The position numbers and the translations under genes are program-made. The notes under the pieces are model-generated. The model saw nothing but the letters and a program-made list of their open reading frames with translations, made no database searches and was not told where the DNA came from. 64,000 nucleotides of DNA from Protonemura montana (lineage: Eukaryota > Arthropoda > Insecta > Plecoptera > Nemouridae): contig OX387611.1 in the NCBI GenBank assembly GCA_947568835.1, positions 1,368,001 to 1,432,000 on the forward strand, given 5' to 3'. Positions within the stretch are counted from its first letter, which is position 1; each line of letters starts with the position of its first letter. Below are positions 32,881-43,235 of the stretch, one piece after another.

Positions 32881-33774
32881 TAAAGCAATGCTTTTTTGAG
32901 GATTTTTGCTACAGTTGTGTTAGCCTTACCTTGCTACAAGCTGGTGGACTCTGATTACATATTGCCAACTTTAGAATGCAAAATAAAGCCAGTCTTCACC
33001 GGGGAGTTTGAAATTAACCAGAAAATTATGACCAAACAATGCATCATGCACTTAAATTCTTTGTGGATTTATCAGTTTATTTTCGTGAAATTAATTTTAT
33101 TGAAAAATAAGAACTTAAATGTAAAACTAAAAGTCCTAATGACTTCTGCTAAATACCTACCGTACACTAGCGGATTCTAGCAATGGCTGCCAAAAATCAG
33201 TTTGCGAGCTTGGTTTCCTGCCTAAACCTGATAAAAGTTAAAAGTAATCCGAAATATATTAATTTTAACTTTGGTTGATTAACATTTATTGTTTTTCATT
33301 CAATATTTTGTTTTCCTGAAATTATTAAATGTTTCAACCAAAGAAAAACATTATTTTGTTGCTTTTAAATCAGATAGCTAACAGTAGCATCATGGTGTCA
33401 TATTTTCCTGGTTGGTACAAGCACCCCAGAAAGTGGCAAACTCAAATTAATCCTAGTGTATAGCCGTTATTTTTGTTCCGCCAAAAGTGGCCGTTAAATA
33501 AGGGATAATAAAGAGACATTTGCCTTTCATGAGATCAATGACCGTGCAAGAAAAAGGTTTAAGAAAGCGGAGAAACCAGGCGGTCGTTACCCTCCAGTGC
33601 CCACATGGCTTCATTAGAAGCTGATAGCAAGCTGATAAGCCTTGTCCTATCATTCGTTGCACCACCAGCCACCAGAAGCGCATCAGACAGAATTGCTTCA
33701 TCAAGAGCTCATAGAAGCTGGTGGAGCACCGGGTTCACCCTCCGGTGCATGGCAGACCTGACTACCTTCATCTA
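32881..33774. other. No gene called
   Basis: AT-rich to about 33450, then more balanced. Open frames at 32896-33180 (plus) and 33453-33704 (minus) lack recognisable domains, splice context or codon pattern. The last part (33720-33775, CACCGGGTTCACCC...) resembles a degraded SINE body edge leading into the 68-bp array. Confidence 0.4.
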
Positions 33775-34942
33775 GTGTGTCAAAGAGACACGGCTAAGCG
33801 GTGGCCGGTCCTTGGTGCTGTTGGACAGGAGCAGCCAACACAGTGTGGCAAAGTGACAAGGCTAAGCGGTGGCCGGTCCTTGGTGCTGTTGGACAGGAGC
33901 AGCCAACACAGTGTGTCAAAGTGACAAGGCTAAGCGGTGGCCGGTCCTTGGTGCTGTTGGACAGGAGCAGCCAACACAGTGTGTCAAAGTGACAAGGCTA
34001 AGCGGTGGCTGGTCCTTGGTGCTGTTGGACAGGAGCAGCCAACACAGTGTGTCAAAGCGATAAGGCTAAGCGGTGTCCGGTCCTTGGTGCTGTTGGACAG
34101 GAGCAGGCAACACGGTGTGACAAAGAGACAAGGCTAAGCGGTGGCCGGTCCTTGGTGCTGTTGGACAGGAGCAGCCAACACAGTGTGGCAAAGTGACAAG
34201 GCTAAGCGGTGGCTGGTCCTTGGTGCTGTTGGGCAGGAGCAGCCAACACAGTGTGTCAAAGTGACAAGGCTAAGCGGTGGCCAGTCCTTGGTGCTGTTGG
34301 GCAGGAGCAGCCAACACAGTGTGTCAAAGTGACAAGGCTAAGCGGTGGCCGGTGCTTGGTGCTGTTGGACAGGAGCAGCCAACACAGTGTGTCAAAGTGA
34401 CAAGGCTAAGCGGTGGCCGGTCCTTGGTGCTGTTGGACAGGAGCAGCCAACACAGTGTGTCAAAGTGACAAGGCTAAGCGGTGGCCGGTCCTTTGTGCTG
34501 TTGGACAGGAGCAGCCAACACTGTGTGTCAAAGTGAAAAGGCTAAGCGGTGGCCGGTCCTTAGTGCTGTTGGACAGGAGCAGCCAACACAGTGTGTCAAA
34601 GTGACAAGGCTAAGCGGTGGCCGGTCCTTGGTGCTGTTGGACAGGAGCAGCCAACACAGTGTGTCAAAGTGACAAGGCTAAGCGGTGGTCGGTCCTTGGT
34701 GCTGTTGGACAGGAGCAGCCAACACAGTGTGTCAAAGGGACATGGCTAAGTGGTGGCTGGTCCTTGATGCTGTTGGACAGGAGCAGGCAACACAGTGTGT
34801 CAAAGTGACAAGGCTAAGCGGTGGCCGGTCCTTGGTGCTGTTGGACAGGAGCAGCCAACACAGTGTGTCAAAGAGACAAGGCTAAGCGGTGGTCGGTCCT
34901 TGGTGCTGTTGGACAGGAGCAGCCAACACAGTGTGTCAACAC
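33775..34942 (+). repeat. 68-bp satellite, second locus (inverted)
   Basis: About seventeen units of the 68-bp satellite in the opposite orientation to 26490-28605, 5.2 kb away. The right edge passes directly into a 5S-SINE head remnant. Confidence 0.97.
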
Positions 34943-34985
34943 TGGGTTGGATCGGTGTTTCCAAAACGCCAAGCCGTTTGGTAAT
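34936..34985 (-). repeat. 5S-SINE head remnant at the satellite border
   Basis: CAACACTGGGTTGGATCGG then GTGTTTCCAAAACGCC and AAGCCGTTTGG match the head of the 20.2-kb SINE copy (GTGTTTCCAACATGCC, AAACCGTTCGG). Its fusion to the last 68-bp unit ties that satellite to the SINE. Confidence 0.65.
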
Positions 34986-35820
34986 AAATTATTCTAATCC
35001 CTTTGTCCTAGCACGGATGTATATCATTTAATATTTCGATTAAATATAAAATCAAACGCGTCTGAAATAAAAACTGTTCGAAATTTACTTAAAAAAAAAA
35101 TCCTGTAGAACATATTAAGCCACCTTTAATGCGTAACCCCCCGCCTCGTAAATAAATATTGCCTAAGGTTTTCTGAAAACTAGTTTAGCTTCGATTCCCT
35201 TGTTTCAACAAAGGTAAGGAATTTTTGGTTATGTTCAGTTCTATGCAGCAAACGATTGCTGTAACCAAAAACTTTTATAAAGCCTAAACCTATCTTGAAT
35301 TGGTATGAAAATGTTTTGTTTCACTGACTTCACCGTTTAACATTAACAGGTTTTAAAAGTAAAGAAAATTCGCATTTTTTCTCAAAAATATCAACTACGT
35401 GATAAATTTCAAGTAAAGCTGGTTGGTAGGCAGCCCGCGATGCATAAAAGTTGCATGGGTTGTCTACCCTGCCAGGCGTTCTTTACATTGGTTTGAACGT
35501 TGAGTGTCTCGACCCGTTTGAAGCTCGTTCTACGACGGCGCAGGTTGCAACAAGTGGAAACAAGTGAATAGCGATCACGTGGTTGCAAGGAATGCAATTT
35601 AAATGTTTACTCATAACCGTCATTAGTTGTCGAAACTTAGAATATTTTAATTGAATTAATTTTGTCTTAATGCTTGTGATTTTATCTTTCAGCAGTTTTA
35701 GATGAACGCGTGTTTTTATTTTTGAATCTTTTGAAATTGCGGGCATTTCCGCCCAAGCGAGGCGCGAGAGGAGGTTGCTTGATACTGGTAGTCACTTCCG
35801 CTTGGCAGTTACGGCGACGT
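34986..35820. other. No gene called; one hairpin
   Basis: AT-rich sequence. An imperfect hairpin at about 35428-35471 pairs GGTAGGCAGCCC with GGGTTGTCTACC around TGCATAAAAGTTGCA. The region next to 35740-35820 is GC-richer and could be the promoter of the putative gene that follows. Confidence 0.35.
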
Positions 35821-35821
35821 A

Positions 35822-36470
35822 TTGCAAAAAGATAACAGCGTTGTGTTTATCAAAGGTGTGTATCGCCAACTGTGTTTCTATTTCAACACATTGAATATTG
35901 ATTGGATTACAAGAGGCCACGTAATGCAATTTTTAACACGAATATATACTTCAATTGTTTCCATCAATGTATCACGGCATGAAGAAAAATTGCGCAATAT
36001 AAGGTGAGTAGTTCCAAACATTTTCTGGAAATTTCATGCAAAGTTTGTGAATTTGTACTACAATTATCTTTACATCAGAATTAATTTTTACTAGCATATG
36101 TACGTGTAATTTCTTAGTTATTGAATTAGTTAATAATGTGTGTGTTTGTGTTGTGTAATGTGGTGTGTACAATGTGTTGTGTGTGTTTGTGTTAATTCTT
36201 ATTTATGTTAGTATCTAATAATACCATAGTTCAATAAATACAATCATAGAAAATGGATTTAGAGCCTATTCCTTTTTCTGTGATACTATGTATCAAATAA
36301 ATATTTAATCAAATTTATTCAATCAATGTTTTATATTGGGCTTGGAACATATTTTAACCTTACATTTTCTTTTGATCTGCAGTCAAATGTCTGAAAAGTC
36401 GTCACACCATCTGCCAGACTCGAACACTGTGCAACCAAGTGATGACCACGCCGAATTTGTGCTGAATTGA
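35822..36470 (+). CDS. Possible two-exon small protein, 89 residues
   Basis: Exon 1 (35822-36003) starts MQKDNSVVFIKGVYRQ and ends in CAATATAAG followed by the donor GTGAGTAG. Exon 2 (36383-36470) follows a good pyrimidine-rich acceptor (TTTTCTTTTGATCTGCAG). The frames join without a stop (phase 2) and finish SDDHAEFVLN then TGA. The joined frame is 89 residues with no domain, signal peptide or membrane segment that I recognise. The only evidence is a consistent pair of splice sites and an open joined frame, which could arise by chance; a non-coding transcript is an alternative. Confidence 0.3.
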
Positions 36471-37135
36471 TGTCTTTTCGGTGATAAGGTAGGCACAGTA
36501 GGGGGGTTAATGGTGTTGATGAACATCATTAGCCTCCAATAGTAATGAAGGAAGTGACTCTGTAAGTACCTGTGTTGGTTCATGGCTAGTTTCCCAACAC
36601 GCACTCTAGTACCGGTTTTGTTTTTTGCTATTAACGGGTTTCGCTGTTAACCCCATTCATTCACGGCTTGTTCATTAATGGCATGGTTCGTTCAGCTACT
36701 AGATTCATTCACAGCTGCCTAAATCAACATCATTGTGTTGCTGGATAGTACAAAATCAAGGGACAGAGGAGTTTTTATCTGTGTTCGTTTTCAACTTGCT
36801 CTATCTCAAGTCGAGAAGAAGAATCAAATATGTTCACGACTGCTAAACTTTTCAAAACTGCCTCAAATTAGAAAAGATAAGAGCTTTTACAGGGTACAAG
36901 TTAAAAGAAACTCTCGTCTTGTCGATAAACAGTGTTCAGTAATTGGTTGGTATACCTACCATACTTAGCTTCAAAACAATGTATATTTTTCTTATGTAAT
37001 ACCTATAAGCAGTCTTTTTTTAATCATGGCTTTGTTTTCGTTTTTATTGTTCCAAATATCGTTGGTGTTTTTGATCTTTTAAATTACCAGGTATAGTTAC
37101 ACAATCTCCACAACAGTAGGCACCAAGGCAAATAA
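36471..37135. other. No gene seen
   Basis: AT-rich sequence with no credible coding frame, RNA gene or repeat recognised. Confidence 0.4.
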
Positions 37136-37310
37136 GTAGGGGTGTGCAAATAGTGGTTTTTAAGTTCGAATCGAATTATTGTCAACAGTCTCAAACCGAA
37201 TCGAATTTCGAATAATTATTTACAAAAACGTCGAATATCGAATCGAATGTCGAAGTATTTAATTTGATCGAAGTATTTTCGAATTGCTACTTTAGTCACT
37301 TCAATAATTA
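37136..37310. mobile_element. TCGAAT-rich nonautonomous element fragment
   Basis: TAGGGGTGTGCAAATAGTG followed by many TCGAATCGAAT/TCGAATATCGAAT motifs, a layout common at the ends of hAT-type nonautonomous elements. It cuts the 3' end of the Tigger pseudogene to its right. Confidence 0.45.
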
Positions 37311-37985
37311 ACATAGACATGGTGAGGGTCACTAGCGTTCCTCGTTTGGCCGACGTCATTCTGCCGACTTGTTTCCAACCCCGTCTGGCAACGACTTGAT
37401 TGGGCTTTTGCACCGTTGTTCTGCCCAACATTCCAAATGTCATTAGGCCCAAAATTATAGCGATCCATAACATTTTTGAGATTAAAAAAAAATGCAGCAA
37501 CGTCCGACTCGTTGAAACTTGAAGACCTCGCCAAGCTCGTCGCTTCTGGAGTACGGATAGACAAAGAATTGTGTCTCTTTAGAAAGCCGGTGAACCAATC
37601 GGGTCAAGCCATCTGGTTATCACACCATGTCGGTGGCATTCGCAGGAGAAGCGCTGCCCCATACTCATAGGCAAACTTTCGGACCTCCTTTGTGGAGAGA
37701 CGAAAATAAATATCTGAGGCTTTTTAAGGATACGTTTCAAGAGCCGCTTCATGATCTTTGCTAAAAACCTGCTGAGTAGGGATATAGCCAACTGCTGTAT
37801 TAGGTATCAACAGAGTCCCTTGAATTTCTTCATCTGTAATTTTTTTGCAATAACGAGCAAGTGTTTTAAAAAGAAATTTCGAAGTCCTTCGCTACGCTGC
37901 GAATCGACTTTCCTTCATTTTTCACAGCTCTTACTGCTTTTAGCAGAACGTGGGGTGGTGTCTAACCCGTAGTTGTCTTGCGTTT
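37311..37985 (-). pseudogene. Tigger/pogo-type transposase pseudogene (N-terminal half)
   Basis: Read on the minus strand through several frames. A psq-type helix-turn-helix ([20 protein letters not shown], about 37850-37930) is followed by a CENP-B-like DNA-binding part ([20 protein letters not shown], 37515-37595) and by the start of a DDE domain (FGPNDIWNV, then [20 protein letters not shown], 37335-37440). This order matches pogo/Tigger transposases. Stops and frameshifts interrupt it (for example after DNQMA at about 37604), and the catalytic DDE part beyond 37311 is missing. It is a dead copy. It lies on the same strand as the Gypsy and LINE fragments beyond 38.1 kb. Confidence 0.7.
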
Positions 37986-38162
37986 ATATGTTCTCGTCGT
38001 CTGCAAGATGAAAACAAGATTAGAATCATAGTAGAATGAAATTGAGTATTCACATGCAAGCTTTAGAGGTTATGCTCGAAATTGTGTCAACTAGCCCCGA
38101 AACGTGTTTCTGACTTTTGATCAAAATTTTAGTAAACTGCGTCAAGCAACAAGTGTTCGAGT

Positions 38163-38445
38163 ATTTATTTATTTATTTATTTAACATTTTACAAGCGCAC
38201 ATAGTGTACATTGGCAAGGAATAATACTACATATACACTAATAGACTAGATTCATTTACTAGATTCACTTATTTTCCCTAGGAACTTCAGTTGGTGCATG
38301 CATTTAGCCTACTCTTAAACGTTTTTGTTGTACATTCATTTGCTTTCTCCCTTATGGGGACTTCCAGCAGGTTCCACTCCCTAATGGTTCTGGCCAGAAA
38401 GGAGTTCCAGCCTCCAGGAAGGAGAACTTTGGGTTCACTTGGGCG
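38163..38445 (-). mobile_element. Non-LTR retrotransposon 3' end
   Basis: On the minus strand the frame encodes WNSFLARTIREWNLLEVP and FKSRLNACTN before a stop, the typical C-terminal end of CR1/Jockey-like reverse-transcriptase ORFs. A 3' UTR of about 140 bp ends in an (AAAT)n microsatellite tail at 38163-38183. It is heavily 5' truncated and joined to the Gypsy fragment at about 38446. Confidence 0.7.
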
Positions 38446-39510
38446 TTAAAATTGACACAAATCACACTTGGAACACAACTTTTCAATGTCACTGTCTAGC
38501 CCTGGCCACCATACATGACTTCGCGCCAGCATTTTCATTCTGACAATTCCCGGATGCTGATCGTGTAAGAGCGACAGAACATATTCTTTCAAACCACTAG
38601 GAATTACTAGCCTATTTCCCCAAGTGAGGCATTTTTCATCCACATATAACAGCTCCTTGCGTTGGGCGAACATTTTAAAAGTTGAGTCCACTTTTTGCGG
38701 CCACCCATACTGAGCAAATTGCATAACTTTGGCCAAGGTTGCATCCTTAGCGCTTTCTTTTGCAATTTCATTTGCCATGCAAACGAATTCCTTATTAATG
38801 TCCAACAGAGCATTACACACGTGTTTCACCGTAGAAAACTCATGCTTGTGATATTCAACACTATCCTCTTCTAGAGGTAATCTAGACAATGCATCAGCAT
38901 TTGCGATCTCTTTTCCTTTTTTGTATTCCAAAGTATATTGATAAGCAGAGAGTATGATAGCCCATCTTTGTAAACGAGCCGCTGCAAGAGTCGGAATACC
39001 TTTTTTCTATCCTAAAATTGCCTTTAAGGGCAAATGATCGCAAATCAACTGTACTCGGTGCCCAAAAATATACTTATGACATTTTTTTACCTCAAAAATA
39101 ATCCCCAGGGCCTCTTTTTCCAATTGAGAGTACCCACGCTCAGTCGAGCTGAGCGTTGTGGATGCAAACACAACCGGTCGCTCGACCCGCTCGATGATGA
39201 GCGAGAGTACCGCCCCGACCCCGTGACTTGATGCGTTACTTGTAATAACCATTGGTTTGGTTGGGTCATAAGGGGTAAGCACCTGATTATTTACTAACAG
39301 CTGTTTGCTCTTTTTGAAGGCCTCTGTGCAGTGATTATTCCACTTCCAGTGCACATTTTTCTCCAGTAGTCTGTGCAAAGGCCTAATCACCGATGACAGG
39401 TTTGGCAAAAATGAATGATAGTAATTTAGCAATCCGAGATACGCTTGCAATTGACCCACGTTTTCTGGTTCCGGGGCCTTAACAATTGCTTCAACTTTAT
39501 CTGCAGTGGG
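38446..39510 (-). pseudogene. Ty3/Gypsy pol fragment (end of RT, RNase H, integrase zinc finger)
   Basis: From right to left on the minus strand: the end of reverse transcriptase with the linker LQAYLGLLNYYHSFLPNLS, an RNase H domain (VFASTTLSSTERGYSQLEKE; IICDHLPL-like block), the DALSRLP motif, and the integrase H2C2 zinc-binding module (HDQHPGIVRMK to CSKCDLCQF). One in-frame TAG at about 39008 interrupts the RNase H/integrase linker. The catalytic integrase core and LTRs are absent. It ends at 39510 exactly where the 6.8-kb tandem units begin. Confidence 0.85.
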
Positions 39511-39544
39511 ATTCTGAGGCGTTCTTATGTTTTCGGGGTTGACG

Positions 39545-40866
39545 TCACGGTTCTAGGGATGGTTCCGATCCTGAATCTAGATATACACTTGTCTTCTCAC
39601 TGAGTTCTGATTCAAGGGATGATTCTGATCCTGAATCCGTATCCATGATTGATTCAATCGAGCTTCTCAGCGGTGGAACGGTCACTGCTATTGTGCGGGC
39701 CGCGTCCTCCCACGCACAATTCAGAGCCCACGCCTTTGCCTGACAAATGTTTGCCAAGCCCTGCAGCAGCCCCTCTGGTATCTGTAGGTGACAAAACGTA
39801 CGTCCGACCAGTTGCTGTGGTAGGGTCTGCACATGTAGCTGGTCCGGGTTACTCGGATAGAAATATGAGGGTGCGTGTCCATGAGGGTGGAGAAAACTGA
39901 CTTCAAGTTCCAGTGATTTTGATAGTTTTTGCAGGACACATGCAAGCCACCAGTCTCCGTTATAGGCTACGGTTACAAAACGGTGGACGTCGTCAAATGC
40001 CAGTACATTCATGGAAATTTCAACAAAATTGTCATTGGTGGTTTCGTAACTGTCATGTTCCGCATCTCATGTATATTCATCTTTCTTCTCATCAACAATA
40101 TCAACAATTTTCTTTCCTTCAGAGAGAGAAAAAGGCTTTACAATCAAGGATGTCAGTGAATTTGGAAAGAACGCGTGGTAGCTTCTGGTGCCTACAATAG
40201 TTACCAGTGACTCAATGTTCTCTTTAAATGTGGCACCATTTAAAGACGTATTGCTTCATCTGATACAAAGGCAAATGTGACACTCCACACATTTTCTGTA
40301 GCCCACCGGTATATAATTCATCGGAGCCGTAATTTGGTCTTCGTATGGTTTTTGTAAGCTTGCTCTTGCTGCATTACGTTTGACCGACCTGCCGACTCAC
40401 ATCTCATGGCCCTTTGCCATGGGAAGTGGCAAGGAAATGCCACTCAGCTGAGAGTTGAAAATCTAGTTGATAGTTTTTACCATGTAGTGTGATAGTTTCT
40501 ACTAGTCTAGTGTAAAAATCTAGTGTGACAGGTTTATACGATTTATCTTCTTTGAAGAGTTGTCGGGGTGTCATTATCTGCGACTCGTAGGGGCGCTAAA
40601 GACTTGCCCAACCTGCCAGCCGCTTGACCGTCCCTCCCACGCCGTCGCTCTTCCCATGCGACGACGCCGTGAAGTGCCACTCCACGTCGGCTCCAACGTC
40701 TCTTTGATAGTGGCACAAGTTGGCAAAATTGTTCCTATTTTTACTACTGCACGGCTGCCCCATCAGAAAAATAGTACATTTTATTTACGGTATGAAATTT
40801 ATTGCGCAAAAATCCTACGGGTTTTTTTTATGAAAAGATGCACCGCGACAGTGTTGTGGCCCAAGC
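39545..40866 (-). pseudogene. DDE-like transposase-related pseudogene with SH3/Tudor-like end, U1
   Basis: Right to left on the minus strand: VHNTVAVHLFIKKK-like block and YYFSDGAAVQ (stop), then in the next frame NRNNFANLCHYQRDVG, EWHFTASSHGKSDGVGGTVK and a stop at 40596. After a gap comes an open frame from 40012 with VTVAYNGDWWLACVLQK, FLHPHGHAPSYF and a Ser/Glu-rich tail. From memory, these blocks occur in this order in a family of uncharacterised invertebrate proteins. The frameshift at the SDGAAVQ/NRNN join and the missing middle make it non-functional. U1 is cut at 39510 by the array border. The family assignment and DDE role are inference. Confidence 0.55.
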
Positions 40867-40875
40867 TCTCAGAAA

Positions 40876-41106
40876 TTACACGGGTGCTCTTCTCAGCCCT
40901 CGTTGTAATATGCCACGAACAGATGGATGGTAACAAACGTATTGTTCCAGTGGAACCTCTAGCAGCCCCAAAACGTAATAGAAAGTGTCTCTATTCAGTC
41001 TTGTCCAAGTACGAAGATCAAAATCGTTTAAATCGGTCACACGTTTATAATTTTTACCAATATTATCTTCGAGGTGGGCGGCGGCTGCTGCCATGTAGTA
41101 CGCCAT
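40876..41106 (-). pseudogene. Harbinger-like transposase N-terminal ORF, U1
   Basis: Open frame of 76 codons starting MAYYMAAAAAHLEDNIGKNY, with DFDLRTWTRLNRDTFYYVLG, which resembles the helical start of PIF/Harbinger transposases. No catalytic domain follows. A cluster of palindromes with TATATAA cores lies 36-138 bp upstream. The frame overlaps the DDE-like fragment that continues to the left, suggesting a junction of two elements. Confidence 0.35.
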
Positions 41107-41141
41107 CTTGACTTGGAAATACGCAGTAATCCAGTCATAAA

Positions 41142-41244
41142 ACCGCTCGCTAGCGGTATTACTAGTAACTCCGGCGCCATTTTCGAATTGACCGCTTTAG
41201 GTCGGGTTTATATAATACCCACGGCGGTTTTATATAATACCGCC
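41142..41244. promoter_or_regulatory. Cluster of three palindromes, U1
   Basis: ACCGCT/AGCGGT (41142-41157), GGGT/ACCC around TTATATAA (41204-41220) and GGCGGT/ACCGCC around TTTATATAAT (41223-41244). It lies just upstream of the minus-strand frame starting at 41106, and is repeated at 48554, 55356 and 62139. It may be a promoter or a transposon terminus. Confidence 0.5.
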
Positions 41245-42139
41245 ATAATCCCGTCGTAGTCCCACCAAGTGGCCGCGCTAGGTAAGGCCCCAGCTTGTTC
41301 AAAATGACTTTGCCCATTAAACTCATGGTACGTTTGTAAAGTGCAGTTCAAGTTGTTCATTAGTAAGTGTGTAGTTTTCTGTTGGCATACTAATGATCAC
41401 AGTCAATTCTTCAATTAATTACATCCGAGATAGTACAAGGAGTCAATGTAATTTTCACGTATCAAGTTAACTTTTGCAGACTCATCCATTCATAGATCAA
41501 TTTCGTTACATAGAGTAGGTACCGGATATATTTTTCCATATATTTTCTTCCGTATGTTCTTCCTCATTTTGAGATTTCACCCACAGAACAGATATCGGTT
41601 CTTTTCAGAACTACAAATTATTTTACAAAAGAGCGTGTCAAAGTGCACAACACTTACTATAATAATTCTAGTAACTAAAAATAAAGTTTTCTTCTTATTT
41701 AAGTATTTACAGTAACTATCTACACATAAAGAAACAATTAAATCTCATTTTTGTAACCATTTCTTAGGTCACCTAGATTTATTTACAAATAGTATTGTAA
41801 CGTAGTACACACGAGTCGTGAACAGTTTATGTTTATTTACAAGTGTACAATATTACTTTAATATCTAATATATGAAAAGATCAGACGACAAGTCTATCCT
41901 AGAGAGTCCGAGAACCGAGTGAGTCTCTAAAACAGTTGCCCCGCTCTCTTTCTTCTCATCCACCCTGCCTGGTGGATTGTCAGAGTCAGAGTCGCCACAG
42001 TATCTTTACACTTTACAGTACCTATTTAAACAACAAAGAAAATTCATACCTACAAAACAAAGGTGATTGAATTTAATGAACTGAAATACTTAATTTACTA
42101 CTTAATTTAGCTTCATACTTTAACTTTCACTAGGTACTT

Positions 42140-42574
42140 TTAGTTCTGATTTAAATTTTGGTTACGTATATACTGAAATATTTCCTGCAAGGTGTTATTT
42201 ACAGCCATTACACCGGATTGCATGTTGGCAATTCCTGCTGACTGGTCCCGAACAGCGCTGACCAAATCTCTCAGTGTTTCGTTGATCTCTCGGAATGCAT
42301 CCAGGTGTGCTGCACCCCCGTTCACAACATCTTGTTGAAATTGTGAGGCGCGGTTCCTTTGGCGCGGCGGAGCAGACGGGTATGGGCTGGTTCGCGCTCT
42401 AACGGACGATGCCCTCGAAGTAGACGGTGTCGAGTGTTCAGCGGACGACTGTGGCACCGAGGAAGAAGCTGCGGCGCTGGGAGTTCCAAGGCGCTCTACG
42501 CGAGGTGGCTGCATCTGCAGGGCCTCGCCTCGCAGCACAAAAGCATAGTTTTCGGCTAAATCGCAGATCACCAA
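42140..42574 (-). CDS. Coiled-coil companion protein fragment, U1
   Basis: Open frame of 144 codons, extendable upstream to about 42690 (SEKKNETLTV, then GLPPSDFLVICDLAENYAFV). The first part, VICDLAENYAFVLR, matches the block that normally precedes SDGAAAQY in the DDE-like family. After GEALQMQPP it changes character: Ser/Pro-rich linker, then a helical C-terminus (REINETLRDLVSAVRDQ, MAVNNTLQEIFQYIRN) like the tails of Myb/SANT-type companion proteins of Harbinger elements. It may be a fusion of two elements; the intact frame does not prove expression. Confidence 0.4.
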   Translation of the reverse strand: MVICDLAENYAFVLRGEALQMQPPRVERLGTPSAAASSSVPQSSAEHSTPSTSRASSVRARTSPYPSAPPRQRNRASQFQQDVVNGGAAHLDAFREINETLRDLVSAVRDQSAGIANMQSGVMAVNNTLQEIFQYIRNQNLNQN

Positions 42575-43235
42575 AAAATCGCTAGGTGGGAGACCGCATT
42601 TGATGTTCGATTGGTGGGAAGATTGTTTTGTTAGAATTTCAGTTGCGCTTTCAACTCTGGTTTTGTATTTGGTACGGTCAGGGTCTCGTTCTTCTTTTCA
42701 CTCCACCTTACATTGCTTGTGAGACTCAAATTTTTCCATCATCTCCTGCTAGGGCTCAGATGCCATTTTAATTTCCTCGCACAGGTTGCGCCTATCTGTC
42801 TTTGGCTTTTGGAAGCATATGTCAAAATTCCCATTAAACATTTTTTCAATAAACATTTCCTTTTACCAGCAACCGTGTGCTCTGGACAAATAGCTGCCAC
42901 AGTTTGCTAATAGACAGACTTCCGGAAAGGTATTCCCTGCTAGTAGAGGCACGGCAGTAGTGACTTTTGATATGAGGAAACAAATTTATGTGTTTTTTTA
43001 ACTTTCGATATGAAATCTGCATTAGTCACTCTGCTCCCTGTTTTGCCCTTCAAAGGTGATCTAGGGATGCCTGTATTGAGGCCAAGAAGTTTTTTGATAG
43101 CGAAGTTGGTCATATACTCTATGCGTAACCTCATCTAATCATCTGGACCAAACTCCCAAAGGTGGTCTGCCACTATCATGTACTGTGATCAGTTAAGGCT
43201 GAATAAATATATATTTTTATTATTATTATTATTTG

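Noticed and set aside
40560..41111. Plus-strand 183-codon frame repeated in each unit
   Set aside because: It is antisense to the recognisable DDE-like blocks and the MAYYM frame, has no domain, and is broken in U2-U4.
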